Notes: generated by a model not told the origin, from the letters alone. Shown: positions 8,809 to 19,422, numbered from the stretch's first letter. The stretch is 64,000 bases of DNA from Rhodoferax sp. (GCA_029866205.1 JARWZT010000011.1:62001-126000), one strand, 5' to 3'. A program made the numbers and translations.

Positions 8809-9825
8809 ATGGCCACTGAGGCTGCACCCGCCAGCGAAGAAGAAAAACTGGCAGCGGAGGCCGCCGCGGCAGGGGCAGCAGCGCCCGCCGCTGACGTCGA
8901 GGCGCCGCCAGAAGAAGCGGCGCTTGCGCCCATCATCGTCAAAAAGATCGCGGCAGGGCATGGAGGCGCACACGGCGGTGCCTGGAAAATTGCGCTGGCC
9001 GACATGATGACGGCCATGATGGCGTTCTTCTTGCTGATGTGGATTTTGGGTGCCACCAACGATTCACAACGGAAAAGTGTGGCGGACTATTTCAAGCCCT
9101 CGTCACAAAGCCAGATCACCATGGGTGCATTGGCCGGCTCCAACGGAATTTTGGGGGGGCGCTCGATCATCGACCCCGATGGTTTCCCCTACACGGCAAA
9201 GCAAACCGCCCCGATGGAACGCTTGACCCCGCGTTCTGAAGGCGGTCCTACCGAAAACGATCCGTCACCCAACAGCGAAAACGCCCGCGAAAACGACGCG
9301 AAAACGCAAAACCAGTCAGAAGGTCAGGGCGGCAGTCAAGCGCAAGACAGCGCCAATTTTGACCAGCTTGAGAAAGAAGTCAAAGAGCAGCTCGCCGCCA
9401 ATCCGGCACTGGAGCAGGTCAAGAACCAGGTGCAGTTCGTGCGTGACAAGGAAGGCTTGCGCATTGAAGTGATCGACAAAGCCGATTTTTCGATGTTCCC
9501 GCTGGGCACGACCAAGTTGCAACCCAAGGCGCAAGCGCTGTTGGGAGAAATCGCCAAGTCTCTGGAGGCCATGCCCAACAAAGTGAGCGTGCGCGGCCAC
9601 ACCGACAGTGTGGGTTTTGCCAACAAGGAGGGGCGCAACAACTGGTCTTTGTCCGCCGAGCGGGCCGAAACTACGCGCGCGACCTTGGAAAAAAATGGTA
9701 TCAAAGCGGATCGCTTTGTCCAAATCGAAGGGGTGGCGGATACGGCTCCCTTCAACCCCAACGACCCGAAAGATCCGCGCAACCGGCGCATCAGCATCAC
9801 GGTCAAATTCAAAGAGGGCCAGTAA
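8809..9825 (+). CDS. motB: flagellar motor stator protein MotB
   Basis: WKIALADMMTAMMAFFLLMWIL plug/TM (conserved D) and OmpA-like C-terminus VSVRGHTDSVGFANKEGRNNWSLSAERAETTRATLEKNG. Confidence 0.96.
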   Translation: MATEAAPASEEEKLAAEAAAAGAAAPAADVEAPPEEAALAPIIVKKIAAGHGGAHGGAWKIALADMMTAMMAFFLLMWILGATNDSQRKSVADYFKPSSQSQITMGALAGSNGILGGRSIIDPDGFPYTAKQTAPMERLTPRSEGGPTENDPSPNSENARENDAKTQNQSEGQGGSQAQDSANFDQLEKEVKEQLAANPALEQVKNQVQFVRDKEGLRIEVIDKADFSMFPLGTTKLQPKAQALLGEIAKSLEAMPNKVSVRGHTDSVGFANKEGRNNWSLSAERAETTRATLEKNGIKADRFVQIEGVADTAPFNPNDPKDPRNRRISITVKFKEGQ

Positions 9826-9888
9826 GCAGGCCCACTCGCACCTGTCGACTAACGGCAGGTCAAGGTCATTTCGAAGCGGCAGCTACGG

Positions 9889-10389
9889 CTATTCGCAGCC
9901 CTGAAACTCGCGCTTGATGCAGGTTTGGGCGAGCCGCTTTGCGGTCGCGAGTTGGGTTTCAGTGAGCTCGCTGGCAGACTTGGCCAGCTCTTTGGGTGCC
10001 CTGGCATCGCCGCCCTCTGCCGCCATCATGAACCACATGGCCGCCCGCTGGTGGTCTCGGGGAAAGCCCTGTCCATTGGCGTGCATGCTGCCGAGTTTGA
10101 ATTGGGCTTTGGGTTCGCCTTGGGCCGCCGCCAGTCGCAGCCATTTGATGGCTTGGGGGTAGTCCTGCGGTACACCTTGGCCAAACGCATACATGATGCC
10201 CAGCAAAGACTGGGCGTCCCGATTGCCGGACTGCGCTACGCCTCGCCACTTGGCCACTGCCGCAGCGTAGTCCTTGCGTTGGTAATCCGCGTAGCCGTCT
10301 TCCCAGGGGCCGGCATGTACGACGCAGGCCAGAGCAGTCAGAGCAACTCCGGCGGCATTTATCCAACTTGGCATGCTGAGTTCTTTCAA
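9889..10389 (-). CDS. Sel1-like TPR repeat protein, secreted
   Basis: Signal peptide then repeats (GNRDAQSLLGIMYAFGQGVPQDYPQAIKWLRLAAAQGEPKAQFKLGSMHANGQG). Confidence 0.85.
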   Translation of the reverse strand: MKELSMPSWINAAGVALTALACVVHAGPWEDGYADYQRKDYAAAVAKWRGVAQSGNRDAQSLLGIMYAFGQGVPQDYPQAIKWLRLAAAQGEPKAQFKLGSMHANGQGFPRDHQRAAMWFMMAAEGGDARAPKELAKSASELTETQLATAKRLAQTCIKREFQGCE

Positions 10390-10904
10390 ATGGGTTTGGA
10401 GGCGGTGGCTGGGGCGCCCATCGCCGCCGGTCCGGTCGGTGCCGGCAGCGGGTTGGCCACACCGGGGTCGGAGCTTTGATTCGCCAGCAGCGCGCCATTA
10501 TCCAGCGATGCAAGATAGAGTGCATTCAGACGTGGCAAGCGTTGCAGTATGTCGACCCACTCCAGGTCAAAAGGCAGGCCCAGCCAGTCACCGGCCTTCT
10601 TGAGCGCGTCCACGCATTCTTTGATGGAGGCGCGGTGGTTGTCGACCAGCGTCAATTCCTGCGCTGTGAGGGCGTTGCGCCCGTTGGCACCCAAATCGGT
10701 CTCCAGGGCCTGCAGTTCGTGCTGGCAGCGGGAGCGCTCGGCGCGCAGCATGCTGCTGGCCCGCTCCGCACGCGCCTGAATTTGCAAGCGGTCCACTTCA
10801 CGCCGGATGTGGGCCAAGTTCTGCAGCGTGAGGTAGTAAAAGATTCCGGCCACCAGAAGGGCAGCAAAGAAAAAAATGGTGAGCAGGACCAGTGTGGTGT
10901 TCAT
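10386..10904 (-). CDS. hypothetical membrane protein with N-terminal TM and coiled coil
   Basis: MNTTLVLLTIFFFAALLVAGIFYYLTLQNLAHIRREVDRLQIQARAERASS; 4-nt overlap with the downstream Sel1 gene. Confidence 0.6.
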   Translation of the reverse strand: MNTTLVLLTIFFFAALLVAGIFYYLTLQNLAHIRREVDRLQIQARAERASSMLRAERSRCQHELQALETDLGANGRNALTAQELTLVDNHRASIKECVDALKKAGDWLGLPFDLEWVDILQRLPRLNALYLASLDNGALLANQSSDPGVANPLPAPTGPAAMGAPATASKPI

Positions 10905-11091
10905 GGCGGTATCCCTTGGCGGATCCAGACCGCTTGCAGCGTCATCGCCCCGTTGGCGATGACGCGAAGGGTCACTGGTCTGGATATCGGCACAGAAGCG
11001 AAAATATTAAGCCCGGATGCCGCCCGCTGCACGGCGGATTTTGATCAGACCGTAGAGCGAGCGGGGCTATCCGTGCGGGCACAATAGGCGC

Positions 11092-11904
11092 ATGCTGATC
11101 CACCCTCAAATTGACCCCGTCGCCCTGCAAATCGGACCTTTGGCCGTCCACTGGTACGGGTTGACCTACCTTGCGGCCTTTGGTCTTTTTTTGTGGCTGG
11201 GCAGTCGGCGCCTGCGCCACAGCCCTTTTGCCAGCAGCAAGGGGCAAATTCCCTGGGTTTATCGGGACGTCGAAGACATCCTTTTTCTCGGTGTGATGGG
11301 CGTCGTGTTGGGCGGACGAATCGGCTATTGCCTGTTTTACAAGCCTCAGTATTACGCCAGCCACCCGCTCGAAATTTTGGCGGTTTGGCAAGGCGGCATG
11401 AGTTTTCACGGTGGCATGTTGGGCGTGATTGCCGCCATGGCCTGGTTCGCGTACTCCCGCCATCGGTCCTTTTGGCAAGTGGCTGATTTTGTTGCGCCAT
11501 GCGTACCGACCGGTTTGGCTGCCGGGCGCATAGGCAACTTTATCAACGGCGAGCTCTGGGGCCGACTGGCAGACCCCACGCTGCCGTGGGGCATGGTGTT
11601 TCGTGGCGCTGGAGATGCACCACGCCACCCCTCCCAGATCTACCAGTTCTTGCTGGAGGGCTTGTTGCTCTTTGTTCTGCTGTGGTGGTACGCCGCCGCG
11701 ACTCCCAAGCGGGGACGTGTGGCCGCCGCATTTTTGGGCGGATATGGCGTTTTCCGCTTTGTTTCTGAATTTTTCCGGGAGCCGGACGCACACCTTGGAC
11801 TGCTCTCTTTGGGGATGAGCATGGGCCAATGGCTCTGCGTGCCGATGGTGCTTGGCGGCTTGCTTTTGTGGCTTTGGGCGGGACGTCAGACGGCGGCCGC
11901 CTAG
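11092..11904 (+). CDS. lgt: prolipoprotein diacylglyceryl transferase
   Basis: [21 protein letters not shown]...[10 protein letters not shown]...[20 protein letters not shown]...[14 protein letters not shown] Lgt signature. Confidence 0.97.
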   Translation: MLIHPQIDPVALQIGPLAVHWYGLTYLAAFGLFLWLGSRRLRHSPFASSKGQIPWVYRDVEDILFLGVMGVVLGGRIGYCLFYKPQYYASHPLEILAVWQGGMSFHGGMLGVIAAMAWFAYSRHRSFWQVADFVAPCVPTGLAAGRIGNFINGELWGRLADPTLPWGMVFRGAGDAPRHPSQIYQFLLEGLLLFVLLWWYAAATPKRGRVAAAFLGGYGVFRFVSEFFREPDAHLGLLSLGMSMGQWLCVPMVLGGLLLWLWAGRQTAAA

Positions 11905-11985
11905 CCGCAGTGGTGTGGCACGTTATGCTCGCAACCCGGCGATTTATTTCCCATTTTTTTTTCTAAAACCTGAAAGTCAGACGCC

Positions 11986-13074
11986 GTGACCCAGCGAGTG
12001 CTCATCGTCGACGACACCGACATCAGTCTGCAGATGATGAGGGCGCTGGTCAAGCGCCTGGACCACACCGAAGCACACGCTTTTAACGACCCCTTGCTGG
12101 CGCTGGAGTTTGCACGTCACACGCCCGTCGACGTGGTGGTGGTTGACTTCATGATGCCCACGATGGACGGGTTGGAGTTCATCAGCAAATTTCGCCAAAT
12201 CAACGGTGCCCAGTCCATTCCGGTATTGATGGTGACGGCCAACGATGAGCGTGCCGTGCGTTATCGCGCGCTGGAGTCTGGTGCCGATGATTTTTTGTCC
12301 AAGCCTGTGGATCCGGTCGAGTTTTTGGCCCGGGCCAAAAATCTGCTCAAGCTCAGTGACGCCAACCGGAAGTTGACCGATCAGGCGGCCTGGCTGGCCG
12401 AAGGCGTGCGCTTGGCCACCGAGGAGGTGCGGGCGCGTGAGCGCGAAACGGTCATGTGCCTGGCCAAAGCGGCGGAGTACCGCGACGCCGACACTGGGAT
12501 GCACATTTTGCGGATGTCGCATTTTTCCTGGCTGATTGCACGCGAGTTGAATTTGTCGATCCAAGACCAGGAAATGCTGCGGGACGCGGCCGCGATGCAC
12601 GACATCGGCAAAGTGGCGATCCCGGACCGGATATTGCTCAAACCCGGGAAATTGAATCTCGAAGAACTCGCAATGATGCGCGAGCATGCCGTGCTGGGCT
12701 ACGAACTGCTCAAGGAAAGCACGTCCCCCTTGTTGCGGGCGGGGGCTGCAATCGCGCTGGGACACCACGAAAAGTACGATGGCAGTGGGTACCCGCAGGG
12801 GCTCAAGGGCCAGGACATCCCCCTGTTCAGTCGCATCGTGGCGGTGGCGGACGTCTTTGACGCACTCAGTTCATCGCGGCCCTACAAGCGCGCTTGGACG
12901 GCTGACGAAGCGGCGGAGTTTTTGCGCGCTGGCCGAGGGGCCCACTTCGACCCCGCGTGTGTGGACGCGTTTCTGGGCGCGTGGCCCGAAGTGCTTGAGA
13001 TTCGCAGTCGCTTCCAAGACGCCACCGAGCCCGTTGAAACCGAAGCGCCTAACCTGGCCGCTTTTTCGATCTGA
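11986..13074 (+). CDS. response regulator with HD-GYP c-di-GMP phosphodiesterase domain
   Basis: REC domain VLIVDDTDISLQMM...VVDFMMPTMDGLEF plus HD (DAAAMHDIGKVAIPDRIL) and GYP (HHEKYDGSGYPQGLKG); GTG start. Confidence 0.93.
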   Translation: MTQRVLIVDDTDISLQMMRALVKRLDHTEAHAFNDPLLALEFARHTPVDVVVVDFMMPTMDGLEFISKFRQINGAQSIPVLMVTANDERAVRYRALESGADDFLSKPVDPVEFLARAKNLLKLSDANRKLTDQAAWLAEGVRLATEEVRARERETVMCLAKAAEYRDADTGMHILRMSHFSWLIARELNLSIQDQEMLRDAAAMHDIGKVAIPDRILLKPGKLNLEELAMMREHAVLGYELLKESTSPLLRAGAAIALGHHEKYDGSGYPQGLKGQDIPLFSRIVAVADVFDALSSSRPYKRAWTADEAAEFLRAGRGAHFDPACVDAFLGAWPEVLEIRSRFQDATEPVETEAPNLAAFSI

Positions 13075-13078
13075 TCGG

Positions 13079-13522
13079 CTAGCGCACCACCAGCACTGCT
13101 GTGGTGGCGTGGGTCAGTACCTGCTGGGTTTCACTGCCCAAGAGCAAGCGTGAAAGCCCCCGTCGGCCATGCGAAGCCATGACGATCAGGTCGCAACCGT
13201 GCTTTTGGGCCGCTGCAATCACCGCGTTGGATACGACATCGGAGCGGCTGGTTACGGCCTGGGTTTTGACGCCCTTGGCCAAGGCGGTCTGTGCGATGGC
13301 GTCCACATTGGATTTGGCGTTATCGGCCCAAAGGGCTTCAATCCGCTGGATTTCCGCGCCGTCGATGGCAATGCCCCCTTCAAAATAGCTGATGGGGTAG
13401 GGCGGAACCACTTGCAGGGCGACCAGGTCCGCCTTGCAGGCCGCAGCCAAGTCAATCGCGCTGGCGACCGCCTTTTGGGAGAGCTCTGAGCCATCGGTGG
13501 CAACCAGGATGCGTGAATACAT
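13079..13522 (-). CDS. universal stress protein, UspA family
   Basis: MYSRILVATDGSELSQKAVASAIDLA...DLIVMASHGRRGLSRLLLGSETQQVLTHATTAVLVVR; start at 13522. Confidence 0.93.
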   Translation of the reverse strand: MYSRILVATDGSELSQKAVASAIDLAAACKADLVALQVVPPYPISYFEGGIAIDGAEIQRIEALWADNAKSNVDAIAQTALAKGVKTQAVTSRSDVVSNAVIAAAQKHGCDLIVMASHGRRGLSRLLLGSETQQVLTHATTAVLVVR

Positions 13523-13577
13523 AAACGGCCCTTTCGTATCGATTGCAACAAGGCTAGCAGGCAACAAATTTTCGCTT

Positions 13578-13591
13578 TTGACATGGATCAA
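13578..13591. promoter_or_regulatory. FNR/Anr box (uspA / ccoI divergent region)
   Basis: TTGACATGGATCAA = TTGAC-N4-ATCAA against consensus TTGAT-N4-ATCAA. Confidence 0.75.
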
Positions 13592-13666
13592 CTGGTGTTC
13601 CTGCGACTCAGGCACACTTGGCGTTCTGTTTTTGCCCTGCTCCAGGCCCGATCGTGCCCCGTCTCC

Positions 13667-15961
13667 ATGCCGTCTGCTGCCCCATTTCAACTGCTCGATG
13701 ATCCCCATGAATGGAGCGCCTTCAGTCGTCTGATCGATGCGGCCTCCGGGCTCTGGGAGTCTCAGGTGGTGGTGGCCGGTATGCACTGTGCCGCCTGCTC
13801 GGTGACCGTCGAAGACGCCTTGCGGCAGGTGCCAGGCGTGCAGTCAGCCGCAGTGAGTGTCGGCGGCCAGCGCGCCACAGTCCAATGGCGCGCGGGTACC
13901 GTGATGCCCTCCCGGTGGATGCAGGCGGTCCTGGCCAGCGGTTATCAGGTTCTGCCGGCCAATGACGCGTTTGCCACGACCCAGCGCAAGGCCGAAAACC
14001 GTGCGATTCTTTGGCGGTGGTTGGTGGCGGGCCTGTGCATGATGCAGGTCATGATGTACGCCTACCCCGCCTATGTCGCCCGGGCGGGTGACCTGAGTAC
14101 CGAGATGGAGTCACTGCTGCGATGGGCCTCTTGGGTGCTGACCTTGCCCGTGGTATTTTTTTCTTGTGGTGGGTTTTTCCGCAGCGCCTGGCACGATGTC
14201 GTGCAGCGGCGCGTTGGCATGGACTTGCCGGTGGCGCTGGGTATTGCAGTGACATTTGCGGTCAGCACGGCTGGGACCTTTGACCCGACCGGCCAGTTCG
14301 GTCGCGAGGTCTATTTCGACTCTCTGACCATGTTTGTTTTTTTTCTCCTGAGTGGGCGCTGGTTGGAACTGCGCTTGCGCGCCCGAACGGCTGGCGCATT
14401 GGAGGCGGTGATGAACCGCTTGCCCGAGGGCGCCGAGCGCCAGCTGCCCAGTGGCGAATTTGAGCGCGTGGCGGTGCGTCGCATCGAGGTGGGCGACCTG
14501 CTGAGGGTGCAGAGCGGTGAGTCCTTTGCTGCCGATGGGGTGGTGGAGCGGGGCAGCAGCAGTGTGGATGAAGCCTTGCTGACCGGTGAGTCGCGGCCCC
14601 TGCTGCGTGAGGTGGGCGCCCAGGTCCTTGCCGGTAGTTTTAATCTCGCTTCCACTTTGTGGGTGCGGGTGCAGCGTGTGGCTGAAAACACCCGGTTTTC
14701 CCAAATCCTGGCCCTCATGGAAACGGCCTCGGCCACCAAGCCCAAAATTGCGCTGTTGGCCGACCGTTTGGCCAAACCTTTTTTGCTTGGCGTGATGCTC
14801 AGTGCCGCCGGTGCGGCGTGGTGGTGGTGGGACCGCGACCCGGAGCGCGCGCTCATGGTGGCAGTGTCGGTGCTGGTGGTGACCTGTCCCTGTGCGCTAT
14901 CGCTGGCCACGCCCGCCGCCATGTTGGCTGCGGCTGGGCGCTTGGCGGGCGGAGGCGTCTTGGTGCGGCGCTTGCAGGCCTTGGAGTCGCTGGCCCACGT
15001 GGACACAGTGGTGTTTGACAAAACTGGCACCTTGAGCCGCGACCGCCTTTGGGTGCAAAACGTGCAGACCCGTGCTGGCGTTTCACAAGCGCAGGCATTG
15101 GCGTGGGCTGCCGCGCTGGCGCGCCAGTCTTTGCACCCGGCGTCGCGCGCCCTGGTCGAGGCTGCGGCGTCAGGGGGCAGATCCCCGGCTTGGCAATGCG
15201 CCCGTGTGGTCGAAACGCCCGGTCAGGGTCTGAGTGGCTCGGCATATCCAGAAATCGCAGACCCGAAAGATCCGCGGGAGGCGCCCCTGGACTTGCGCCT
15301 CGGATCGGCGGCTTTTTGCGGCGTTCGGGCGGATGCCGCGGTCGATACCGAGGTCGTTTTGGCCGATGCGCAGGGTTGGATTGCCACTTTTTCACTCGCC
15401 GAGGCGCTGCGCCCTGACGCGCAGGCCTGCGTGGACGCACTCAAAGCCGCCGGTCTCGAAGTTCAGGTGCTGTCGGGTGACGCCCAGCGGGCGGTCGATC
15501 GGGTAGCCGGCTCATTGGGTATTGCCCAGGCGCGTGGCGGCTGTTCGCCCGACGAAAAATTGAAGGCGCTGCGGGTTTTGCAGTCGGGTGGGCGCAGTGT
15601 GGCCATGGTGGGCGACGGGCTGAACGATGCGCCGGTATTGGCCGGGGCGCAAGTGTCCTTCGCGCTGGGCCAAGCGGTGCCGCTGGCGCAGGCCCGCTCT
15701 GATTTTGTGGTGCTGGGCGCACAGCTGCTGCCGGTTGCCCAAACCGTGCTGCTAGCCCGACGCACCATGGCGATCGTGCGACAAAACCTGGCCTGGGCCC
15801 TGATCTATAACGCGGTCTGTGTACCCTTGGCCGTGGCGGGCATGCTGCCTGCTTGGGCGGCCGGGCTGGGCATGGCGGGCAGCTCTTTGCTGGTGGTGGG
15901 CAACGCCCTGCGCCTCTCGCGCCCGGTGCCTGACAGCACGGCGCCTCAGATGCACCTTTGA
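13667..15961 (+). CDS. ccoI: cbb3 oxidase-associated Cu-translocating P1B-ATPase CcoI/FixI
   Basis: VVVAGMHCAACSVTVEDAL heavy-metal domain, VTCPCALSLATP, VFDKTGTLSRD, MVGDGLNDAPVLAGA; followed by ccoS and ccoN. Confidence 0.93.
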   Translation: MPSAAPFQLLDDPHEWSAFSRLIDAASGLWESQVVVAGMHCAACSVTVEDALRQVPGVQSAAVSVGGQRATVQWRAGTVMPSRWMQAVLASGYQVLPANDAFATTQRKAENRAILWRWLVAGLCMMQVMMYAYPAYVARAGDLSTEMESLLRWASWVLTLPVVFFSCGGFFRSAWHDVVQRRVGMDLPVALGIAVTFAVSTAGTFDPTGQFGREVYFDSLTMFVFFLLSGRWLELRLRARTAGALEAVMNRLPEGAERQLPSGEFERVAVRRIEVGDLLRVQSGESFAADGVVERGSSSVDEALLTGESRPLLREVGAQVLAGSFNLASTLWVRVQRVAENTRFSQILALMETASATKPKIALLADRLAKPFLLGVMLSAAGAAWWWWDRDPERALMVAVSVLVVTCPCALSLATPAAMLAAAGRLAGGGVLVRRLQALESLAHVDTVVFDKTGTLSRDRLWVQNVQTRAGVSQAQALAWAAALARQSLHPASRALVEAAASGGRSPAWQCARVVETPGQGLSGSAYPEIADPKDPREAPLDLRLGSAAFCGVRADAAVDTEVVLADAQGWIATFSLAEALRPDAQACVDALKAAGLEVQVLSGDAQRAVDRVAGSLGIAQARGGCSPDEKLKALRVLQSGGRSVAMVGDGLNDAPVLAGAQVSFALGQAVPLAQARSDFVVLGAQLLPVAQTVLLARRTMAIVRQNLAWALIYNAVCVPLAVAGMLPAWAAGLGMAGSSLLVVGNALRLSRPVPDSTAPQMHL

Positions 15962-15982
15962 CCGGAATTTTGGAGATTTTCC

Positions 15983-16120
15983 ATGGACGTCCTGTACTTG
16001 CTGATTCCCCTTTCTGTGGTACTGGTCTTCGTCATTTTGCTGGGTCTTTGGTGGGCCATAGACCGTGGCCAATTTGAAGATATTGAGGCCGAGGGCGAGC
16101 GTATCCTGCGCGAACCTTGA
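15983..16120 (+). CDS. ccoS: cbb3-type cytochrome oxidase assembly protein CcoS
   Basis: 45-aa ORF below the ORF-track cutoff: MDVLYLLIPLSVVLVFVILLGLWWAIDRGQFEDIEAEGERILREP; typical CcoS motif. Confidence 0.92.
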   Translation: MDVLYLLIPLSVVLVFVILLGLWWAIDRGQFEDIEAEGERILREP

Positions 16121-16156
16121 TTTTTCGCATCCCAATTCTGCTTCTTTCAGGCGCAC

Positions 16157-16170
16157 TTGACTTGCGTCAA
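16157..16170. promoter_or_regulatory. FNR/Anr box upstream of ccoN
   Basis: TTGACTTGCGTCAA, symmetric TTGAC-N4-GTCAA, 59 nt upstream of the ccoN ATG. Confidence 0.85.
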
Positions 16171-16229
16171 GGCTTGCGTAAGGGTTTCCCCGCAAACTTG
16201 TGCGCAAGGTCAATTCAGAGGAGCTAGGT

Positions 16230-17666
16230 ATGGCAATTGCGAATCAGCGGGCAGCGAGCTACAACGACACCGTCGTTCGGCAATTTGCCATCATGACAGT
16301 AGTATGGGGCGTGGTCGGCATGCTGGTGGGGGTGATCATCGCCGCCCAACTGGCTTGGCCAGAGCTCAATTTCGGGATTCCGTGGCTAAGTTACGGCCGC
16401 TTGCGACCGCTACACACCAACGCGGTGATCTTCGCATTTGGCGGGTGCGGCCTCTTTGCTTCGGCTTACTACGTGGTGCAACGCACTTCACAGGTGCGGC
16501 TGTTTGGCGGCAGTCTGGCCAGCTTTACTTTTTGGGGCTGGCAGCTGGTGATTCTGGCCGCGGCCATTTCTTTGCCTTTGGGCTACACCCAGGGCAAGGA
16601 ATATGCGGAGCTGGAGTGGCCCATTGATATTTTGATTACCCTGGTTTGGGTGGCCTTTGCGGTGGTGTTTTTTGGTACTTTGGGCACCCGCAAGGTCAAG
16701 CATATTTACGTAGCCAACTGGTTTTTTGGCGCCTTCATCCTGGCGGTCGCGCTGTTGCATCTGGTGAACAGTGCAGCTATTCCGGCAGGCATGATGAAGT
16801 CGTACTCCGCTTACGCAGGCGTGCAAGACGCCATGGTGCAATGGTGGTACGGCCACAACGCAGTCGGATTTTTCCTGACCGCCGGCTTTTTGGGCATGAT
16901 GTATTACTTCATTCCCAAGCAGGCTGGGCGCCCCGTGTACAGCTACCGCCTGTCCATCGTTCACTTTTGGGCCCTGATTTTTACCTACATGTGGGCGGGC
17001 CCCCACCATCTGCACTACACCGCCTTGCCTGACTGGACCCAGTCCGTTGGCATGGTCTTCTCATTGATTCTTCTGGCGCCGAGCTGGGGCGGCATGATCA
17101 ACGGCATCATGACTTTGTCTGGTGCCTGGCACAAACTGCGGGATGACCCGATCCTGCGCTTTTTGATTGTGTCCCTGTCCTTCTACGGTATGAGCACCTT
17201 TGAAGGCCCGATGATGTCCATCAAGACGGTCAACGCCCTGAGCCATTACACCGACTGGACCGTGGGCCACGTGCACTCCGGCGCCTTGGGCTGGGTGGGT
17301 CTGGTCACCATGGGTTCCATGTACTACCTGATTCCCCGCCTGTTTGGCCAGAAGCAGATGTACAGCCTCAAGGCTATTGAGATCCACTTCTGGACGGCTA
17401 CCGTGGGTATCGTGATTTATATCGCCGCAATGTGGATTGCGGGGGTCATGCAGGGCCTGATGTGGCGTGCCATTAACGCCGACGGCACCCTGACCTACAC
17501 CTTTGTGGAGTCGGTGAAGGCCACTTATCCCTTCTATGTGTTGCGTTTGCTGGGCGGTCTGCTGTATCTCAGCGGCATGCTGATCATGCTCTGGAACACC
17601 CTGAAAACCGCTACCCATGGGCGCGCTGAGACGGTGATGATTCCCGCTGTTGCGGCCCACGCCTAA
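16230..17666 (+). CDS. ccoN: cytochrome-c oxidase cbb3-type subunit I
   Basis: [64 protein letters not shown]. Confidence 0.98.
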   Translation: MAIANQRAASYNDTVVRQFAIMTVVWGVVGMLVGVIIAAQLAWPELNFGIPWLSYGRLRPLHTNAVIFAFGGCGLFASAYYVVQRTSQVRLFGGSLASFTFWGWQLVILAAAISLPLGYTQGKEYAELEWPIDILITLVWVAFAVVFFGTLGTRKVKHIYVANWFFGAFILAVALLHLVNSAAIPAGMMKSYSAYAGVQDAMVQWWYGHNAVGFFLTAGFLGMMYYFIPKQAGRPVYSYRLSIVHFWALIFTYMWAGPHHLHYTALPDWTQSVGMVFSLILLAPSWGGMINGIMTLSGAWHKLRDDPILRFLIVSLSFYGMSTFEGPMMSIKTVNALSHYTDWTVGHVHSGALGWVGLVTMGSMYYLIPRLFGQKQMYSLKAIEIHFWTATVGIVIYIAAMWIAGVMQGLMWRAINADGTLTYTFVESVKATYPFYVLRLLGGLLYLSGMLIMLWNTLKTATHGRAETVMIPAVAAHA

Positions 17667-17683
17667 ACCCGAAGGACCGAACC

Positions 17684-18310
17684 ATGGCAAAAGACACTTC
17701 CACTTCGAGCCTGTCGCACGAAAAAATTGAAACCAGCAACTTTCTGATGATTGTGCTGATCCTGCTGGTGCTGCTGGCCGGCGGCCTGGTCGAGATCGTG
17801 CCCCTGTTTTTCCAGAAGTCGACGACTGAGCCGATCAAGGGCGTTGCGCCCTACACCGCGCTGCAGTTGGCCGGACGCGACATCTACATCCGCGAGGGCT
17901 GCTACAACTGCCATTCGCAGATGATTCGCCCCTTCCGGGCAGAGACTCTGCGCTACGGTCATTATTCGGTGGCGGGTGAGTCGGTATACGACCATCCTTT
18001 CCAGTGGGGAAGCAAGCGTACCGGGCCCGATCTGGCGCGGGTGGGCGCCAAATACAGCGACGAATGGCACCGCATCCACCTGACCAACCCGCGTGATCTG
18101 GTGCCCGAATCCAATATGCCCGCTTACCCCTGGCTGGAAAAAACTCCGGTGGACGCCGCAGTGATGCCAGCCCACATGACGGCACTGCGCCGGGTAGGCG
18201 TGCCGTATACCGACGCGCAAATTGCCGGCGCGGCCGAAGAAGTCAAAGGCAAGACCGAACTCGACGCCACCATCGCCTATTTGCAGGTCTTGGGCCTCGC
18301 TCTCAAATAG
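17684..18310 (+). CDS. ccoO: cytochrome-c oxidase cbb3-type subunit II (mono-heme)
   Basis: [50 protein letters not shown]. Confidence 0.98.
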   Translation: MAKDTSTSSLSHEKIETSNFLMIVLILLVLLAGGLVEIVPLFFQKSTTEPIKGVAPYTALQLAGRDIYIREGCYNCHSQMIRPFRAETLRYGHYSVAGESVYDHPFQWGSKRTGPDLARVGAKYSDEWHRIHLTNPRDLVPESNMPAYPWLEKTPVDAAVMPAHMTALRRVGVPYTDAQIAGAAEEVKGKTELDATIAYLQVLGLALK

Positions 18311-18325
18311 GCCAGGGAGACCACT

Positions 18326-18463
18326 ATGGACGTCAATACCCTGCGCGCACTGGTAACGGTGGTGAGTTTTGCGATCTTCATCGCCATCATGGGCTGGGCG
18401 TGGTCACGCCGCCGCGAAGCCGATTTCACCGAAGCGGCCAACCTGCCTTTTGAGCAGGACTGA
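18326..18463 (+). CDS. ccoQ: cbb3-type oxidase subunit CcoQ
   Basis: 45-aa ORF below the ORF-track cutoff: MDVNTLRALVTVVSFAIFIAIMGWAWSRRREADFTEAANLPFEQD, between ccoO and ccoP. Confidence 0.9.
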   Translation: MDVNTLRALVTVVSFAIFIAIMGWAWSRRREADFTEAANLPFEQD

Positions 18464-18490
18464 TGGCGAACGCATGCACAAGGAACCGAT

Positions 18491-19390
18491 ATGAGTGATT
18501 TCACCAGTAATTTTTGGGCCATTTACGTGGCCGCCATCACCGTGGTCAGCATGCTGGCCTGCCTGCTGCTGCTGTGGTTCAGTGGCAAAGCGCGCGCCAT
18601 GACGGCCAATGACAACAGTACGGGCCACGTCTGGGACGGCGATCTGCGCGAAATGAACAACCCGCTGCCGCGCTGGTGGGTTTGGTTGTTCGTCATCACC
18701 GTGGTCTTTGGTTTTGCCTATTTGGCCCTGTACCCGGGCTTGGGCAAGTCCACCGGTCAGCTCGGCTGGACCGCGGTGGGCCAGTATGAGGCTGAGGTCA
18801 AAAAGGCAAACTTGGCCGAGGCCCCGCTCTACGCCAAATTCACAGCCATGGCGCCAGAGGCGGTGGCCAAAGACCCCCAGGCCCATGCCATTGGCGAACG
18901 CCTGTTCATGAACAATTGTTCCCAGTGCCACGGTTCGGATGCGCGCGGCTCCAAGGGCTTTCCCAACCTGACCGATGGTGACTGGCTGCATGGCGGCGCC
19001 CCCGACAAGATCAAGGAAACCCTGACCCTGGGCCGTATCGGTCAAATGCCCCCCATGGCGGCTGCCGTAGGCACGCCGGAGGACGTGAAAAACGTCGCCA
19101 ACTACGTGCTCAGTTTGTCCGCCAGTCCCCATGATTCGGTGCGCGCTGCCCTGGGTAAATCGAAGTTCACGGCCTGTGCCGCCTGCCATGGCGCGGATGG
19201 CAAAGGCAATCAGGCGCTCGGCGCTCCCAACCTGAGCGACAACATCTGGCTGCATGGCTACGGCGAGACCGCCATCATCAATATGGTGAACAACGGCAAG
19301 GTCAACCAAATGCCTGCGCAAGCAGAAAAGCTCACCGAGGCGCAAATTCATGTGCTGGCGAGCTATGTTTGGAGCCTCTCGCATCCATGA
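18491..19390 (+). CDS. ccoP: cytochrome-c oxidase cbb3-type subunit III (di-heme)
   Basis: HVWDGDLREMNNPLPRWWVWLFVITVVFGFAYLALYPGLG and two CxxCH motifs (CSQCH, CAACH). Confidence 0.98.
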   Translation: MSDFTSNFWAIYVAAITVVSMLACLLLLWFSGKARAMTANDNSTGHVWDGDLREMNNPLPRWWVWLFVITVVFGFAYLALYPGLGKSTGQLGWTAVGQYEAEVKKANLAEAPLYAKFTAMAPEAVAKDPQAHAIGERLFMNNCSQCHGSDARGSKGFPNLTDGDWLHGGAPDKIKETLTLGRIGQMPPMAAAVGTPEDVKNVANYVLSLSASPHDSVRAALGKSKFTACAACHGADGKGNQALGAPNLSDNIWLHGYGETAIINMVNNGKVNQMPAQAEKLTEAQIHVLASYVWSLSHP

Positions 19391-19398
19391 CGTTTGGC

Positions 19399-19422
19399 GG
19401 CGTCGACCGAGTGGTCGACGCC
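19399..19422 (+). terminator. perfect 10-bp hairpin in ccoP-ccoG gap (attenuator/terminator-like, no U-tract)
   Basis: GGCGTCGACC-GAGT-GGTCGACGCC. Confidence 0.5.
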
